Shown in pieces: positions 1-12,097 of a stretch of DNA of 64,000 nt. The position numbers were made by a program, and so were the translations under genes. The stretch's first letter is position 1. Each line of letters starts with the position of its first letter. The notes below the pieces were generated by a model. The model saw nothing but the letters and a program-made list of their open reading frames with translations, searched no databases and was not told where the DNA came from. This stretch comes from Lumbricus terrestris. Lineage: Eukaryota > Annelida > Clitellata > Crassiclitellata > Lumbricidae. The stretch covers positions 17,512,433-17,576,432 of the forward strand of contig OX457036.1 of the NCBI GenBank assembly GCA_949752735.1, given 5' to 3'.

Positions 1-5
1 GCACA

Positions 6-60
<55 letters not shown>

Positions 61-117
61 AATGCATACACACACAAACACACACACAAGCACACATACA
101 TGCATACACACACACAC
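1..117. repeat. (CA)n microsatellite
   Basis: The window opens in an imperfect CA/CACA dinucleotide run with ACAA and ATACA interruptions. It lies in the intron upstream of the first visible exon of the polycystin-like gene. The small open frame through it is simple repeat, not coding. Confidence 0.9.
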
Positions 118-227
118 GTGTACATTTGCATACAGGCAACACACAAAAGGCATTGTTCTTGGCATAACCCTCTTCATGCATGCATCACCAAAGCGTGACC
201 GGATTAATACAATAATTAATTATCCAG

Positions 228-3200
228 GTTACGACCGGAGTGCCTGGAAAGGTCGCCTTCCACAGCAATCTGTTGGGAGGCTTTGGAACTGGATTCGTGA
301 CTCCAATAAACACGATCGACTTCAACACACTGTTCGATAACATCGGTCAGAAGTTGATAGACAGCGCTTGTGTGTGGGGCACGATCATAGCCATCCTCGT
401 TCTGTATGTGCCGTGCGCTGTTTTCGCTAGAAGACTCGACAAGAGAGATTTCCTCAAGGTAGACCTATCATACTCGCCAATCACCGAATGTAAATAATAA
501 ATAAACAAATAAACATATAAACGAATAATAAATAATAGATCAAATAGTAAGAAGAATGATAATTTCTAATAGTAATCAAAATTTAATGAGTATGATAATA
601 GCTACGCTGATCAAAGTTTAGACTGGTAGAGTATGATTTGATTTAAAACTGAAGATTGATCTAATATAATCTACCTCGACCCAGATCTCCATGGACTACT
701 CTTACGGACAACCCTTTTGACTCGACGCACTTGATTATGATCCTATGGTAACTCGACCCGGACCACCACGGACTACTCTCACGGACAACCCTTCTAACGC
801 AACGCAGCGCTCGTGAATAAGCTGGTGCCCTGCGCTTGGCTTTCGAGTGGCGCTTTAGAAATTTTGAGATTACGATTACGATTACGATCTAATCTACCAT
901 TGTTTCGCCAATGATATATAACTCTAATTACTCTCTTCCTCTTATAATATAAAGTTATAGACGCCACAATCCTTTTCTTCATCGACTTTGAAACTTTAAT
1001 TAGTTATCTGTGTCATATTCAAGTGCTATTCACCTGACGACTGAGTAACTGCAACACAAAATTCACTTTCAAATGACCACGCATGTAAGATGAAGACTTA
1101 TAGTAGGCCTGACAAAGAGAGACCAAGAGACCAGTTAAGTTAGATGATTCGGTGATCACGAAGCTTAATTAGACTGTATTAGTCTGTCATGTCTAGTGTC
1201 TTCAGCAGACATGCACTGCTCGTTAATAATCGTTATTCTTGAGCAGTGCATGAAACATGTTCTTTAGCTGTTGCAGTCATCTTAGCTATCTCATCATCAA
1301 TCTATTTGTTAAATTTATATAGCGCCCCATCAAGATAACTACTCAGAGGCGCTCCCGACCCAGGTCCTATCAAAAGGGAAGTGCTTACGCTGTTTATAAA
1401 AAGAACCGGGGAGGTCTCGCGGGAGAGAATGCCACCTTTTTTCTTTTTGTCAATTCAGCAGTCTCGATAAGCTCTGTGGCCTGTGGAGATATGACATTAC
1501 CGCGCTACTGTACGACGCTTCAATCATAGACCTATGTATGGGTCGTCCAGATCACATTATGGGTTACATAACATGTTGAACTACATATTTTATGGTTTGC
1601 AGCGCAGGTCACATTGCATTTATCATTTTATACTACATTGCTTTGCAGAAAACACTGCAGAATATGTTTATGGATAACATTAATTTTTCATGTTAAGCTG
1701 CAGATTACATTTTTAGGCCGAGTTAATGTCATTTTCAGTGGTACACTCTTCCGTTGGCCGATAACTGGGTTGAAGACGAGTGTCTCTATGAGCTGCACGT
1801 ACACACAGGAGTCACCAGACACTCCGGAACGAAGTCCAAGGTCTTCTTCCGGTTGTTCGGCACGCAATCGGAGACAGGAGTCCGAGCATTTGAGGATGGA
1901 TTGCGACAGGTTCAATTCAATTCAATTCAATTAAATTCAATTTAGTTCCTGGAACAACATAATGCAGTTATGGCAGTGAACATAAAATAATGACTAGCCA
2001 TCATTTGTCGTTGTCAAGGGAGACCCAGAAGTTATGGACAATCTCACTAATAGGGTCACCCAGTCAGTCTAGGTATACCTTATCATCACCTCTAGGCTCT
2101 AGCCATCTCTCTTCACAGGTTTTTTAGCATCACAGTTCTTTCAGAAATCATTGCATCCAAATTCATCTCTGTCAGCATATGTGGCGGCGCTAGGGTGGCT
2201 GGGGGGGCCAAGCCCCCCTACAAGAGGCTCAGCCCCCCTAAAAAAGGGCCATCAGAATTTTTTACATTGAAATATCCACGATTTTCGGCTGACGACTAAA
2301 AAAAGGTCGTCAGAAATTTTGGCGGCGAAAATGGAAAATTTTCGCCGCGAGGCTTCAGCCCCCCCAAACTCAAATCCTGGCGCCGCCACTGGTCAGCATA
2401 ACTCTCCTGCCGCTATGTACCATCCGTCTGAGTGTCTACCTACAGGCCTCTCCTTGGCCAATTCGGATCATATGTCATGATTCTCTCTCTCCCGGACTAC
2501 TGATCTTGTTTTTAGAGCGCCTGCATGCTCATAAGCTGGTTCCCGCGACTTGGCTTTTTCTTTAGCGCTCTAGTACCTCGTGATTATACAGCTACGATTC
2601 CAATAATTCCGAACAGTTTGAGTAGTCTCCTTGAACGGGCGCTACAGAAATTCATGAATGAATGAATTATGTTGAGTTAGACCATCATTTGTTTTCCTAA
2701 TGTAGAACTTTGGTCGTGGCGAGGTGAGTTCGTTTGCGATGAAGACGGCCGAGTATTTGGGAGTTCCCCTGAAGATGGAGGTCTGGCATGACAACACTGG
2801 AGGCAAGGAGGCAGACTGGTTCCTTGGAAAGGTCGTCCTCGTTGACGTCCAGAAGCGCATTTGGTATGTTAGTCTGCATCACTCTTCGTCATCGCCTGAT
2901 GTCAGATATATCAAATGTGCCAAATATAATCAATGCATGTAAGACCCCAATGTCCTGCCAACATTGAATGCATCACCAGCGCCCATCCAAAGGGCTACCG
3001 CTGTAATATGCTCATACAGCCCTGGACCCTGGTAGGCTAACATTAAATTTTGTAGGCTCATGGGGGCATGGATGATTGGACCTCAGAATGAAAATTAAAC
3101 CTATGGCGGCCGATCGTATATTAAAGTAGATTGATGAAAGAGTAAATCGACTGTTCGTCTGCGGGGTTGCCGTGACTTGAGGCAAACAGATCACTGAGCA

Positions 3201-6200
3201 GCCACGTGTAGCCTACTTGTATAGTTATCTTCAGAAAAGAGACAATTGAGCAGTTATATAATATACACTTGTATAGTTATCTTCAGAAAAGAGATAAGTA
3301 AGCACTGTAAGCGGATACGTATACCTGCCGTTATCTTCAGCAAAATAGAGAACTGAACAGTTATACAATGTAGACCTATAAATACCTGCAGTTATCTTCA
3401 CGGACAGGATGACTTTACATCGGCAATCATTCATGATAGGCCGAGGCTAAGAAATGAAGTTGCAAACACGTCAGACCCACAGCCGCCTGCCTCTCTGCAT
3501 GCACCAGCTTTTAAGAGACTGCATGTTTTACCACCCGTTTGTGTTACCGTATCGTAGGTATCTGTTCGCGTGCGATGACTGGCTGGCTGCCACGAAGGGC
3601 CAGACGCGTCGCTTCCTCACCGTCTCTCAGAGCCACGTCTACCCAGACTCCTCGGTCCTCGTCCGCAAGAACGTCTCTCAGCGGATCTTCGAGGACCACA
3701 TCTGGCTGTCCGTCGGCTACCGAGCGAAGAAATCGATCTTCACCCGAGCGCAGCGACTGGGCGCCTGCATGGCAACGCTCTTCCTGGCCATGATCACCAA
3801 CTGCATGTTCTTCCGGGACGCCTCCGAAGTGGAGCCAGCGCAGAAGATCCAGATCGGACCGATCTCCATCACCGGACCGCAGATGTTCGCCAGCATCATC
3901 ACGAGCCTCATCGTATTTCCACCGATCCTTGCCATCACCATCCTATTCTCGAAGGCGAAGGAAAAGACGAGGGGTCCGATGGCTTCTGTGGACGGGTACA
4001 GAACGGTGACGACGATAGGGGCGGGTAAGCTGCCCCACTGGTGCACGCACATAGCCTGGACCCTCGTCTTCCTCTCCATCTCGCTGTCCGCCATCTTCAC
4101 CATCTTCTACAGCATGCAGTGGGGACGGGTGAAGTCACAGTCCTGGCTCCAGGCCTTCATACTGTCCTTCATCGAATCCGCCATCTTAATCCAGCCGCTC
4201 AAGGTCAGTTTTCCACCCAGCCATTCGAAAGAATCTTCAGATTTATGTAAACCACTTTTATTTTAATATTATTTTATTGTAGTCAACCAATATTATTATG
4301 AAGCGCCACTTAAAGAATGACCTCACCAGTAGTGCTCCCGAGTCCCGACACAAACCAGAAAAATAATTGTGGGGCACGGTGGTGTATGTGGTGGCGTCGG
4401 CGCCTTGGAACCAGGGCTTTTTTTAAGGTGCAGTTGTACACAAAATGTGCAGTTCTAAATGGGTTTGTGCAGTTGTAGAAGCACTTCTGTACAGCTAAAA
4501 CTAGCAAAAAAGGTAATTGTCCTTCGATTGGAAGTTATTTACCATGGAGGATGGGAAAGGAAAGAAGTTGTGAAGTTCTTAAAATTCCTTAAAATAGCCC
4601 TGCTTGGAACTGGAGGGTTCAGGTTCGAATCCACCTCAAGCCGCTGCGTAGTGGTCTTGAGCAAGTAGCCTACTTCACTTGCAATAATATTGCTTGTGCG
4701 CTTCAGCATGAAATCCCGATGCAGTGTACGCGCTGTAGTCAGGAGCGCCTCTGAGTAGAGAGAGAGAGAGCTAGAGAGCTTAAAGAGGCGTTATAGAAAA
4801 GCGAGAAATAAAATTTTAAAAATAAATAAATAAAATTGCCGACTACTAAGGACGCTTATCAAATTGTGGATGAACAAACTGAATAGTTAGCCTAAAGACG
4901 CAACCTTCGAGAGAGGCAAATCAGACAATTTTCAGTGCAGCTGGTGGTTTCAACATGGACAGGGCTTCTATATATATAGACTGAACTGTAGCTCTGGGTT
5001 TACTCGCAATATTCAACAGAAGGCCATTCACTGTAGGCCTACGGTTGGTAAAAAAATTACATGGTATAATATAGCAGAAATTGGCCAAACAACTAGTCTG
5101 ATAATCATGCACTATAATTATATACCTACGTAGACCTCTTAAAGTCGCATATAATTTTCCTTCCTTAAAATCCTCCCTGAGCGTGTGCGTATGTGTGTTA
5201 AACTGTGTTTGTGTGTGTGTTTGTATGTGTGTTTGTATGTGTGTGTGTGTGTTTGTGTATACGCAGGTGATCGTAGTGGCTCTGCTCGTTTCGTTCATCC
5301 TGAAACAAGACCCGGATGTGCACGAGTATGAAGAGAGGCTCGGCCAGATGCAGAAGGTTCAGCTATCCGACTTCGATGGGCGATGCTTATCTGGAGGTGA
5401 TCATAATCATAATCGTAATCATGATCATAATCGTAATCATAATTGCAATCATAATCGTAATCATAATCGCAATCATAATCGCAATCATAATCGTAATCAT
5501 AATCGTAATCATAATCGCAATCATAATCGTAATCATAATCGCAATCATAATCGCAATCATAATCGTAATCATAATCGCAATCATAATCGCAATCATAATC
5601 GTAATCATATTCGCAATCATAATCGTAATCATAATCGTAATCATAATCGTAATCATAATCGTAATCATAATCGTAATCATAATCGTAATCATAGTCGTAA
5701 TCATAATCGTAATCATAATCGTAATCATAATCGTAATCATAATCGCAATCATAATCGCAATCATAATCGTAATCATGATCGTAATCATAATCGTAATCAT
5801 AATCGTAATCATGATCGTAATCATAATCGTAATCATAATCATGATCGTAATCATAATAGTAATCGTAATCATAATCGTAATCATGATCGTAATCATAATC
5901 GTAATCATGATCGTAATCATGATCGTAATCATAATCGTAATCATGATCGTAATCATAATCGTAATCATGATCGAAATCGTGAAACCAACACTAGACCTAT
6001 ATAATTATCGCCTATAAAATCTCGAACTCTTAATAATTGATCTGGTATAAGCTTAGTTGCGCAGCTGCATTTTCACTGGTGACAATTAAGTAACGGTGCT
6101 GGGGTTCGTTAATAATAATTAATAATAAGACGATTTGTGCAGCGCAGTAGCTCAGCCGAAGCAGAAGGCAAGGGCGCTGCATGTAGGCCGACGTACTATA

Positions 6201-7856
6201 CTTCAAAAAGTCAGTGACAGTCAATCATTATGATTGTTTAAAACGATAGGTCATGACTTGCGTTTGAAATGCTTGCAGACATGCCAATGGAAGAGATCGG
6301 TGCTGAGGAGGAGACGAAAAAACTTCAGCGAAAGGCGGAACTGGATGATAAGATGAAGACGATGATACGCGAAGTCGTCTTCTACGTCATCTTCCTTTGT
6401 CTGCTTCTCATTGTTGTGAACGGACAGGTCGACAACTGGTCGTATCGTCAGAACCAGCATCTCGTCAACACCTTCATGGGTCAATGCCTCTCGGATAGAG
6501 TTGAGTTGTTTCAGTCATGATTGATTTTATGGTCAGTGTGCGATTCAGAGGCGCGCCCAATACACCATACAAGGCCACGCAGAGATGCTCGCAATAATAT
6601 TCCCTCTCACTGTCATTGGGTTAGTGAGTGATTGAGTGAGTGACTGAGAGAGTGATTGAGTGTGCGAACGAGTGACTGAATTAACAGTACAATGCAACTG
6701 AAATTTTATAATGTCCTCCTTTCAAAGCTCAGAAATGAGTGACGAGTGACTGAATAAGTGAATTAATGACTGAATAGGTGAATTAATGACTGAATAGGTG
6801 AATTAATGACTGAATAGGTGAATTAATGACTGAATAGGTGAATTATAATGACTGAATAAGTGAGTGAAGGAATAAGTAAGTATATAAGAGTATATGGCCT
6901 ATAATAGGAGTTGGGAAGTGATGGTCGATTGGTTTCGACCTCATAGCCTACAATTCATCACTTAACTGAGAACTTATAATTTTAGTATCTTAATTTGAAC
7001 AGGCCCACTGAAGATTTACTATCAACAGTCATCATGCAGCGCTTTCAAACTGCATTTTTAATAAACATTTTCTTTGTGTTCACGCTGCTATAGTTTCAAC
7101 AATCGAGATTTCAACGTGCGGTCATAATTATAAACGCCGCTTAATTTAGTTTTGCAGGATCGATCGAGGTGGCAGATTAACACTCTCTATGACATGGTCA
7201 CAGTTAAATATTTGAAAGAGCTTGAAAAATACAAAACAGGTTTCTTAAATGCAAAATCTGAATTTTAAGTGTCGTTAGTGCTTTAGCACGAAGAGATTAT
7301 CTAAAAACCAAAAAGTATAGAAGTCTAAAGAAATTAGGTTTCTATTTACCAGAGAGGGGTAAGTGGCAGGCCTCTTGCTCCTATATGGGGGCGCTCATGT
7401 GTGCGGTTGAGATTGCAGACAATAATTATTAGTAAGCCTACGCTGGATACGTATGTTTTGTAGTCGTGCATCCAGTTGGGACTCTGGTCCGCTGCTCGGA
7501 CTGATATCATACCAAACATATTCTACACTGCGGACTACAATGGGAAGGAAGCTGCGGACTACGACCGTAACTACATCTTTGACATGCAGGCCTGGCGTCT
7601 AGGACCACCGCGAGTCAGGCAGTTGAGAGTTACGTCAGGTATGTCTACAATAATCGTATACTAACTCTTTGCTGTTAAAAGGTAAACGTTGTCGGTAGGC
7701 CTACTTGGTACAGCATCTGTCATAATGCCAGATTCGTGTTTTAACTTTTAACCACAGAAAAAATCTGTATGCGATTCATCTCGAAGATTCTAAACAACAG
7801 TTGCTGCTCGATAAGTTTGATAAAGAAGTAGGGGCCTAAAGAGTATATGGAACTCC

Positions 7857-7912
<56 letters not shown>

Positions 7913-10313
7913 GGCAGACAGGCAGACAGACAGACAGACAGACAGACAGGCAGACAGACAGACAGACAGACATGTAAACAAACTGCTAAAACCAGTAAAT
8001 TCTGTGTTTCATAAATCATAATGATCATCCTATATAGCCTAATTATGCGACTAATATATATTCCTCACATAAAGAAATCATATGGTTCAGAAATAAAGTA
8101 GGCCTATAGTCTAATAAATTAATACTCAATATTCACATAACTGCTGATCGTGCTTATGATTCATAGGCTACTTAGCCAAGGATAAAGGAGGTATAGGCCT
8201 ATATTATGGAGACCAAAAGGTCTAAGATGTATGGTTAAGGTTACTTTATTATCTTCAGAACGATGCGAACATGTATCGAACTTAGTGCGAAGTTTCCGCT
8301 GTACGAACTCCTACAGTTACTCGCTCGAGGAGAAGAAACCTTTTGCACCGGGCTGGATACCAGTGAAGAACATCAGCGAGATGCTGTCGAATGAGGACGG
8401 TCTGACGGACCTGCAGAGGTCCTTCATCTACAGCGAGGAAGAGGAACTGAACGGCAACACTTTCCAGGGCCAGCTGTTCCCCTACTCTGGTGGAGGCTAC
8501 GTTGCCAACCTCGGCACGACCTTGGAGTCGGCGATGGAGATGATCGATGACCTGGAGCGAAGTAGATGGATCGATTTCTACACAAGAGCGGTCTTCTTCG
8601 AGTTCAACGTCTTCAACGTGGGGAGTGGCCTGGCCAACCTCGTCCTCATCCTCTGCGAGTTCTCCACCGATGGTAACGTCATCTGGTCGCGTCGCATGGA
8701 GACGGTACAGCTGTACCGCTACACCGGAAGTTCAGGAGTGGTGGCGCTCGTCTCCGAGGTCCTCTGCGCCGTCTTCGTCGTCGTCATCTCCATCCTCGAG
8801 GTGCGGAAGATCTTCCGGATGCGCTTGACCTACTTCCAGCAGTTCTGGAACTGGGCGCAGCTGATTGCACTCGTCCTCTTCTTTGTGTCCGTCGGTCTGT
8901 ACACGGTTCGATGCCTGTGGACGATGTGGGTCGTCGAGGATCTAATGAATTATCCAGGTAACATCAATCTCACTCAACAATATAGGCCTGTTTATTCGGG
9001 CAACATCGTCTAGTACAGGACCTATGCCCTAACAGTGCCTTTAACGCGGCGGCTTGAGGTGGATTCGAAACTGCAACTTTCCGGCTCCAAGGCACCGAAC
9101 ATAGGCTGCCTATACACCACCACGTCCCACAGTATGCAATTTACAGCAGTGGCGTAGCCAGGAATTTATGATGGGGGTTGGGGTTGGGGAGTTTATGACC
9201 TGGCCGGATGCCCTTTCTGACACCAACCCATCAGTATTACAGTAAATAAAAAGGAATAAAGTAGCAAAGGGAATAAAGTAAGAAAAGCAAGTGTTACTAC
9301 AAGCAATTGTTTTATTTTTCTTATTTAAGTGGATAAATAACCTTTAAAAACTTTTTCCTAGGCCAATGGGGGGGGTTAACCCCAGAAACCTCTGTCTACG
9401 CCACTGATTGACAGGCTGTAGATGTGTTGACTTAATTGGCTTCCTGACTGTTCCTCAGGTAAGCTGGTCAGCTTCACTCCAATCCTGCGCTACAACGAGG
9501 TCTACCTGATCCTCATGAGTTTCGTTGCCTTCCTCACCCAATGCCAACTCTTACACCTGCTTCGCTACAACCAGACGATCGCCATCCTTGGCCACACGCT
9601 GTCCAGCTCGGCGATGACCCTGCTCAGCTACGGCCTGGTCGCCATGGTCATCTTCCTCGCTTTCTCGATCGGCGCCTACCTGATGTTCTTCGGCATAGAG
9701 CCATACCAGTCGATCTACATCACCATGCAGTCGCAGCTCGAGGCCTTCCTCGGCAAGTTTGACTTCAAGGAGCTCGTCGGCGCCTACGGAACAGCGGCCG
9801 GGTGCTACCTGCTCATCTACCTGTTGACGATGATCGTATTCATCATGAACTTCTTCATCGCCATCATTAACGAGTTCCTATTTGAGGTGGAAAACAGCCG
9901 GATGATGGAGAATAAGGACTTCGAGGTCATCGACCACTTCCTTGATACGCTCAGAGGGTTCGTTGTACCACCCAGTCGAACCGAGAAACGTAGAGGTATT
10001 TTATACTCGTCTATAAAAATTTATAGTCACATGTTTTCCTTTCGTAGGCCTAATCGTTATCTTTATATCTGATCTTCGCCAGCTCTGCAGAAACCCAATT
10101 AAAGAGTCAGGTGATGGGAACAAACTTATTCACAGGCGATCGATCAAAACAAAATCGATGGGTAACAATAAGATCAAAATCTATATACCCACTCCAACTC
10201 CAACATATATATTCACTGCTCTTAAGAATTTGTAAATAATAATAATAATATTGATTATATTTTCAGGTGGTCGAAAGGCTAAAGAGGATCGGTCGACGAG
10301 TTTGAATGGTTAG
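228..10313 (+). CDS. Polycystin-1-like (PKD1/PKD1L) receptor-channel, 3' part, ten exons
   Basis: The protein is a polycystin-1-family membrane receptor/channel subunit of cilia or plasma membrane, known in the family to pair with PKD2-type subunits. Inferred exons: 228-458, 1739-1909, 2706-2863, 3558-4203, 5267-5396, 6279-6499, 7464-7638, 8259-8957, 9459-9995 and 10267-10313; phases join into one open frame of about 1004 residues. Exon 1 holds the first membrane helix (ATLIAI-like stretch TIIAILVLYVPC then ARRLDKRD) that follows the GPS site. Exons 2-3 and the start of 4 give a PLAT domain (YELHVHTGV, VWHDN, WFLGKVVLVD). Exon 4 has FTRAQRLGACMATLFLAMIT and further helices. Exons 6-8 carry the extracellular polycystin domain (WRLGPPRVRQLRV). 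Exons 8-9 hold the channel, with pore and last helix ending NFFIAIINEFLFEV. The GAIN/GPS and ectodomain lie upstream of the window. The exon 6 donor (GTTGAG) and exon 7 acceptor are the weakest junctions. Exon 10 either ends at the TAG at 10311 or splices at GTTAGT after 10308. Confidence 0.9.
459..1738 (+). other. Intron of the polycystin-like gene
   Basis: Donor AAG|GTAGAC and acceptor TTTTCAG bound this 1.28 kb intron. It contains a reverse-oriented SINE tail (about 1310-1372) and two related copies of a short GGACTACTC..ACGGACAACCCTT motif near 690-795. I see no coding segment in it. Confidence 0.75.
1310..1372 (-). repeat. SINE tail fragment (family A)
   Basis: The stretch TATATAGCGCCCC followed by CTCAGAGGCGCTCCCGA is the reverse complement of the 3' part of the tRNA-derived SINE seen complete at 34580-34795. 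Only the tail is kept. Confidence 0.6.
2179..2391. mobile_element. hAT-type MITE, GGCG family, with 8-bp target duplication
   Basis: A 213-bp element with inverted ends (TGGCGGCGC... / ...GGCGCCGCCACTG) is flanked by perfect 8-bp duplications GTCAGCAT at 2171-2178 and 2392-2399. Eight-bp duplications and CAGTGG/CCACTG ends are typical of hAT superfamily non-autonomous elements. It contains the CTGACGAC..AAAAAAAGGTCGTCAG palindrome shared by related copies in this window. It sits in the intron between the two PLAT exons. Confidence 0.8.
4371..4825 (+). mobile_element. tRNA-derived SINE (family A) split by a MITE
   Basis: The SINE head GGGGCACGGTGGTG is at 4373 and its body resumes at 4603 with GGTTCGAATCCACCTCAAG, a good RNA polymerase III B box, then the family tail (AGGAGCGCCTCTGAGTAG, later a degenerate GGCGTTATA end). 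The 4412-4602 MITE interrupts it with a target duplication. The same SINE occurs in reverse at 26893-27080 and 34580-34795. Confidence 0.8.
4412..4602. mobile_element. hAT-like MITE (CAGGGCT ends) inside a SINE
   Basis: The 191-bp element begins CAGGGCTTTTTTTAAGG and ends AAAATAGCCCTG, flanked by perfect 8-bp duplications CTTGGAAC (4404-4411 and 4603-4610). A second, inverted copy lies at 61703-61865. The insertion is younger than the SINE it splits. Confidence 0.85.
5187..5257. repeat. (GT)n-rich microsatellite abutting a splice acceptor
   Basis: An imperfect GT/GTTTGT run stops a few bases before the acceptor ACGCAG of the 5267 exon, and effectively forms its polypyrimidine-poor 3' splice region. 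Confidence 0.85.
5397..5990. repeat. 12-bp satellite array (AATCATAATCGT)n
   Basis: About fifty copies of a 12-bp unit, with CGT/CGC and CATAAT/CATGAT variants, start at the intron donor of the 5267-5396 exon (GGAG|GTGATC). All frames are open because the unit is a multiple of three, so the apparent Asn-His-Arg, Ile-Val and Met-Ile-Thr proteins are artefacts of the repeat unless the intron is retained. Confidence 0.95.
6720..6870. repeat. 20-bp tandem repeat (TGACTGAATAGGTGAATTAA)
   Basis: Four to five near-perfect copies of a 20-bp unit follow a looser GAGTGAGTGACTGA region (6615-6680). Both lie in an intron of the polycystin-like gene. Confidence 0.9.
7857..7972. repeat. (CAGA)n microsatellite
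   Basis: A tetranucleotide run of about 29 units with occasional CAGG variants lies in the intron before the 8259 exon. The Cys/Leu/Ser/Val frames read from the opposite strand are repeat artefacts. Confidence 0.95.
9043..9133 (-). repeat. SINE head fragment (family A)
   Basis: ACGCGGCGGCTTGAGGTGG followed by a degenerate CACCACCACGTCCCAC is the reverse complement of the tRNA-like head of SINE family A. The tail is missing. Confidence 0.6.
9147..9406. mobile_element. hAT-type MITE, GGCGTAGCC family
   Basis: Starts CAGTGGCGTAGCCAGG and ends GTCTACGCCACTG; flanks ATTTACAG (9139-9146) and ATTGACAG (9407-9414) match at 7 of 8 bases. A closely related copy is at 12873-13140 with the same TTTATGA..TGGCCTGGCCGGATG interior. 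It lies in the intron between the last two channel exons. Confidence 0.85.
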
Positions 10314-10368
10314 TATAGTCTACAGCTGTATAGTAAACGATTTATTTCTTATAAGATCAGTGAACGAG

Positions 10369-10630
10369 CAGTGGCGCCGCCAGGATTTCAGTTTTGGGAG
10401 GAGACGAATCGCGGAGGAAATTTTTCCATTTTCATTCGCCTAAATTTCTGACGACTTTTTTTAGTCATTTGGTCAAAATCTCAAGAAAATATTTCATTTT
10501 TCCAGTCAAAAAAGCTGACGACCTTTTTGTAGTCGTTTAATCGAAATCTCAAGAGAAAGAAATTTCATTTTCCCTGTCCCCAAAAACCTGATGACCTTTT
10601 CTGGGGGGCGGCGGCTTAGCGCCGCCACTG
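10369..10630. mobile_element. hAT-type MITE, GGCGCCGCC family
   Basis: Starts CAGTGGCGCCGCCAGG and ends GGCTTAGCGCCGCCACTG. Flanks TGAACGAG and TCAACAAG agree at 6 of 8 bases. The interior has two CTGACGACCTTTTT..TAGTCGTTT units shared with the 2179, 13950, 49559 and 50923 copies. It begins 56 bases after the possible end of the polycystin-like frame. Confidence 0.8.
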
Positions 10631-11024
10631 TCAACAAGTAGGCCTACAAGCCTACAGCTGCACTGGTTCTTTCCAGAGGGTCTAGCAAAAACCCGGGCCT
10701 GTATTCAATGCAGCACAGATTGTCAGCTGTTGTTGGTTTGCTATACAATTCAATGGAAGTATCCACTCATAATGACTCATTTCTAAAGTTCAGAAACGCA
10801 CACAATACCATTACCATAAGATGATAAGACTGCATGAACATCAATGGAGCTGAGCTCAAGGTCGTATACTTCTAAAGTAGCCTACCTCATCAGCTAATTC
10901 ACAAGCGCTGCGTCAAGTCAGAGGGGTTGTCCAAAGGATAGTCCAAGGGAGTTCCAAGTCCGGTTTCCAGAGGATCAGAATAGATGTCAATTAAAGCAGG
11001 TGTTGCTTCAGTGTTGTGCACAAG

Positions 11025-11215
11025 ACCAAAAATCCAAGACCAAGACCAAGACCAAGACCGAGTGTTCCAAGACCAAGACCAAGACCAAGACCGAGTGTTC
11101 CAAGACCAAGACCAAGACCAAGACTGAGTGTTCCAAGACCAAGACCAAGACCAAGACCGAGTGTTCCAAGACCAAGACCAAGACCGAGTGTTCCAAGACC
11201 AAGACCGGCTGGATC
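11025..11215. repeat. AAGACC minisatellite, block 1
   Basis: Tandem CAAGACC hexamers are grouped into about 27-bp units ending CGAGTGTTC. A second block of the same hexamer is at 12265-12480, beyond the mariner relic. Lys-Thr and Val-Leu open frames here are repeat artefacts. Confidence 0.9.
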
Positions 11216-11473
11216 ACTTAGATTACCGGGTAGATATTAGATTAGATGTTTGTTACATTTTATCAGAACCAAATCACACAAAGTTTTGTCGCCAAGTCTT
11301 GTCCGGTGTGGTCTCATGAACAAACCGCTGCAGCTGAAAACTCTCTCGACTGGAGCAGATGTGGCAGAAACACAAAAAACTTTTCCAACAAGGGATAAAG
11401 TCCGCCAAATCCTTGCTCCTCAATGTTTTCAAAAGTACAAATGTTACCTCGAGCAATTGCATCGATGTATTTA

Positions 11474-12097
11474 CACTGTGTCCGGATAAAAAGTAGACCC
11501 CAAAAAGAAGTGTAATAACTCGGTCAAAACTCTTAGGATTTGTCTGAAATTTTAAGCAGAGCAACAGTGACCATATATACACGAGATCCTAAAGATGATT
11601 AGAAATATTCGTGAGTTTGTCTAATTTATGAGCGTTTAAAATGCAGCACCAAAAAATTGAACTTACCAACATGGAAAACTTGAAAAGAAGTGAAATTCAG
11701 CTATATAGTATATATGGTGCTCAAAATGTCCTTCTTGTTCACGAACACACGACCGTAGACGTAGTAGTTGTCCAGGGATACACTCGGCTTCATACCTCGC
11801 AGCTGTGGCCGTCCAGCAGTCCGGACCTCGATCCGGAGTACCAGGTGCATTTACTGGAGGGGCGCGTTTTTCGTTCACGCGTATTCATGACATCAATAAC
11901 CGTATGGCGTAGGGCGCGGCTGATTGAAGAGTGGCAGATGTTTGACCAAGTGATCATCGACCGGACCATCAAACAGTAGCGTCTACGTCTACGGTCGTGT
12001 GTAATGTTGCTCTGCTTAAAATTTCAGACAAATCCTAAGAGTTTTGACCGAGTTATTACACTTCTTTTTGGGGTCTACTTTTTATCCGGACACAGTG
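11474..12097 (+). mobile_element. Tc1/mariner relic with about 95-bp inverted repeats
   Basis: The ends CACTGTGTCCGGATAAAAAG and its reverse complement extend as near-identical inverted repeats (11474-11568 and about 12003-12097), flanked by TA (11472-11473 and 12098-12099). The interior keeps the tail of a DD(D/E) transposase: SPDLDPEYQVHLLEGRVFRS and EEWQMFDQVIIDRTI, close to the mariner motif SPDLNPxDY...W..FDQ..ID. The N-terminal two-thirds are missing and the frame shifts near 11880, so it is dead. Confidence 0.85.

Noticed and set aside
5397..5990. CRISPR array
   Set aside because: Units are contiguous 12-mers without unique spacers, in a eukaryotic intron.
5316..6017. Long open frames rich in Ile/Val, Asn/His/Arg or Met/Ile/Thr
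   Set aside because: They are translations of the 12-bp satellite, open in all frames because the unit is a multiple of three; only the first 130 bases from 5267 are real exon.
7741..8028. Cys/Leu/Ser/Val-rich protein on the minus strand
   Set aside because: Translation of the CAGA tetranucleotide repeat.
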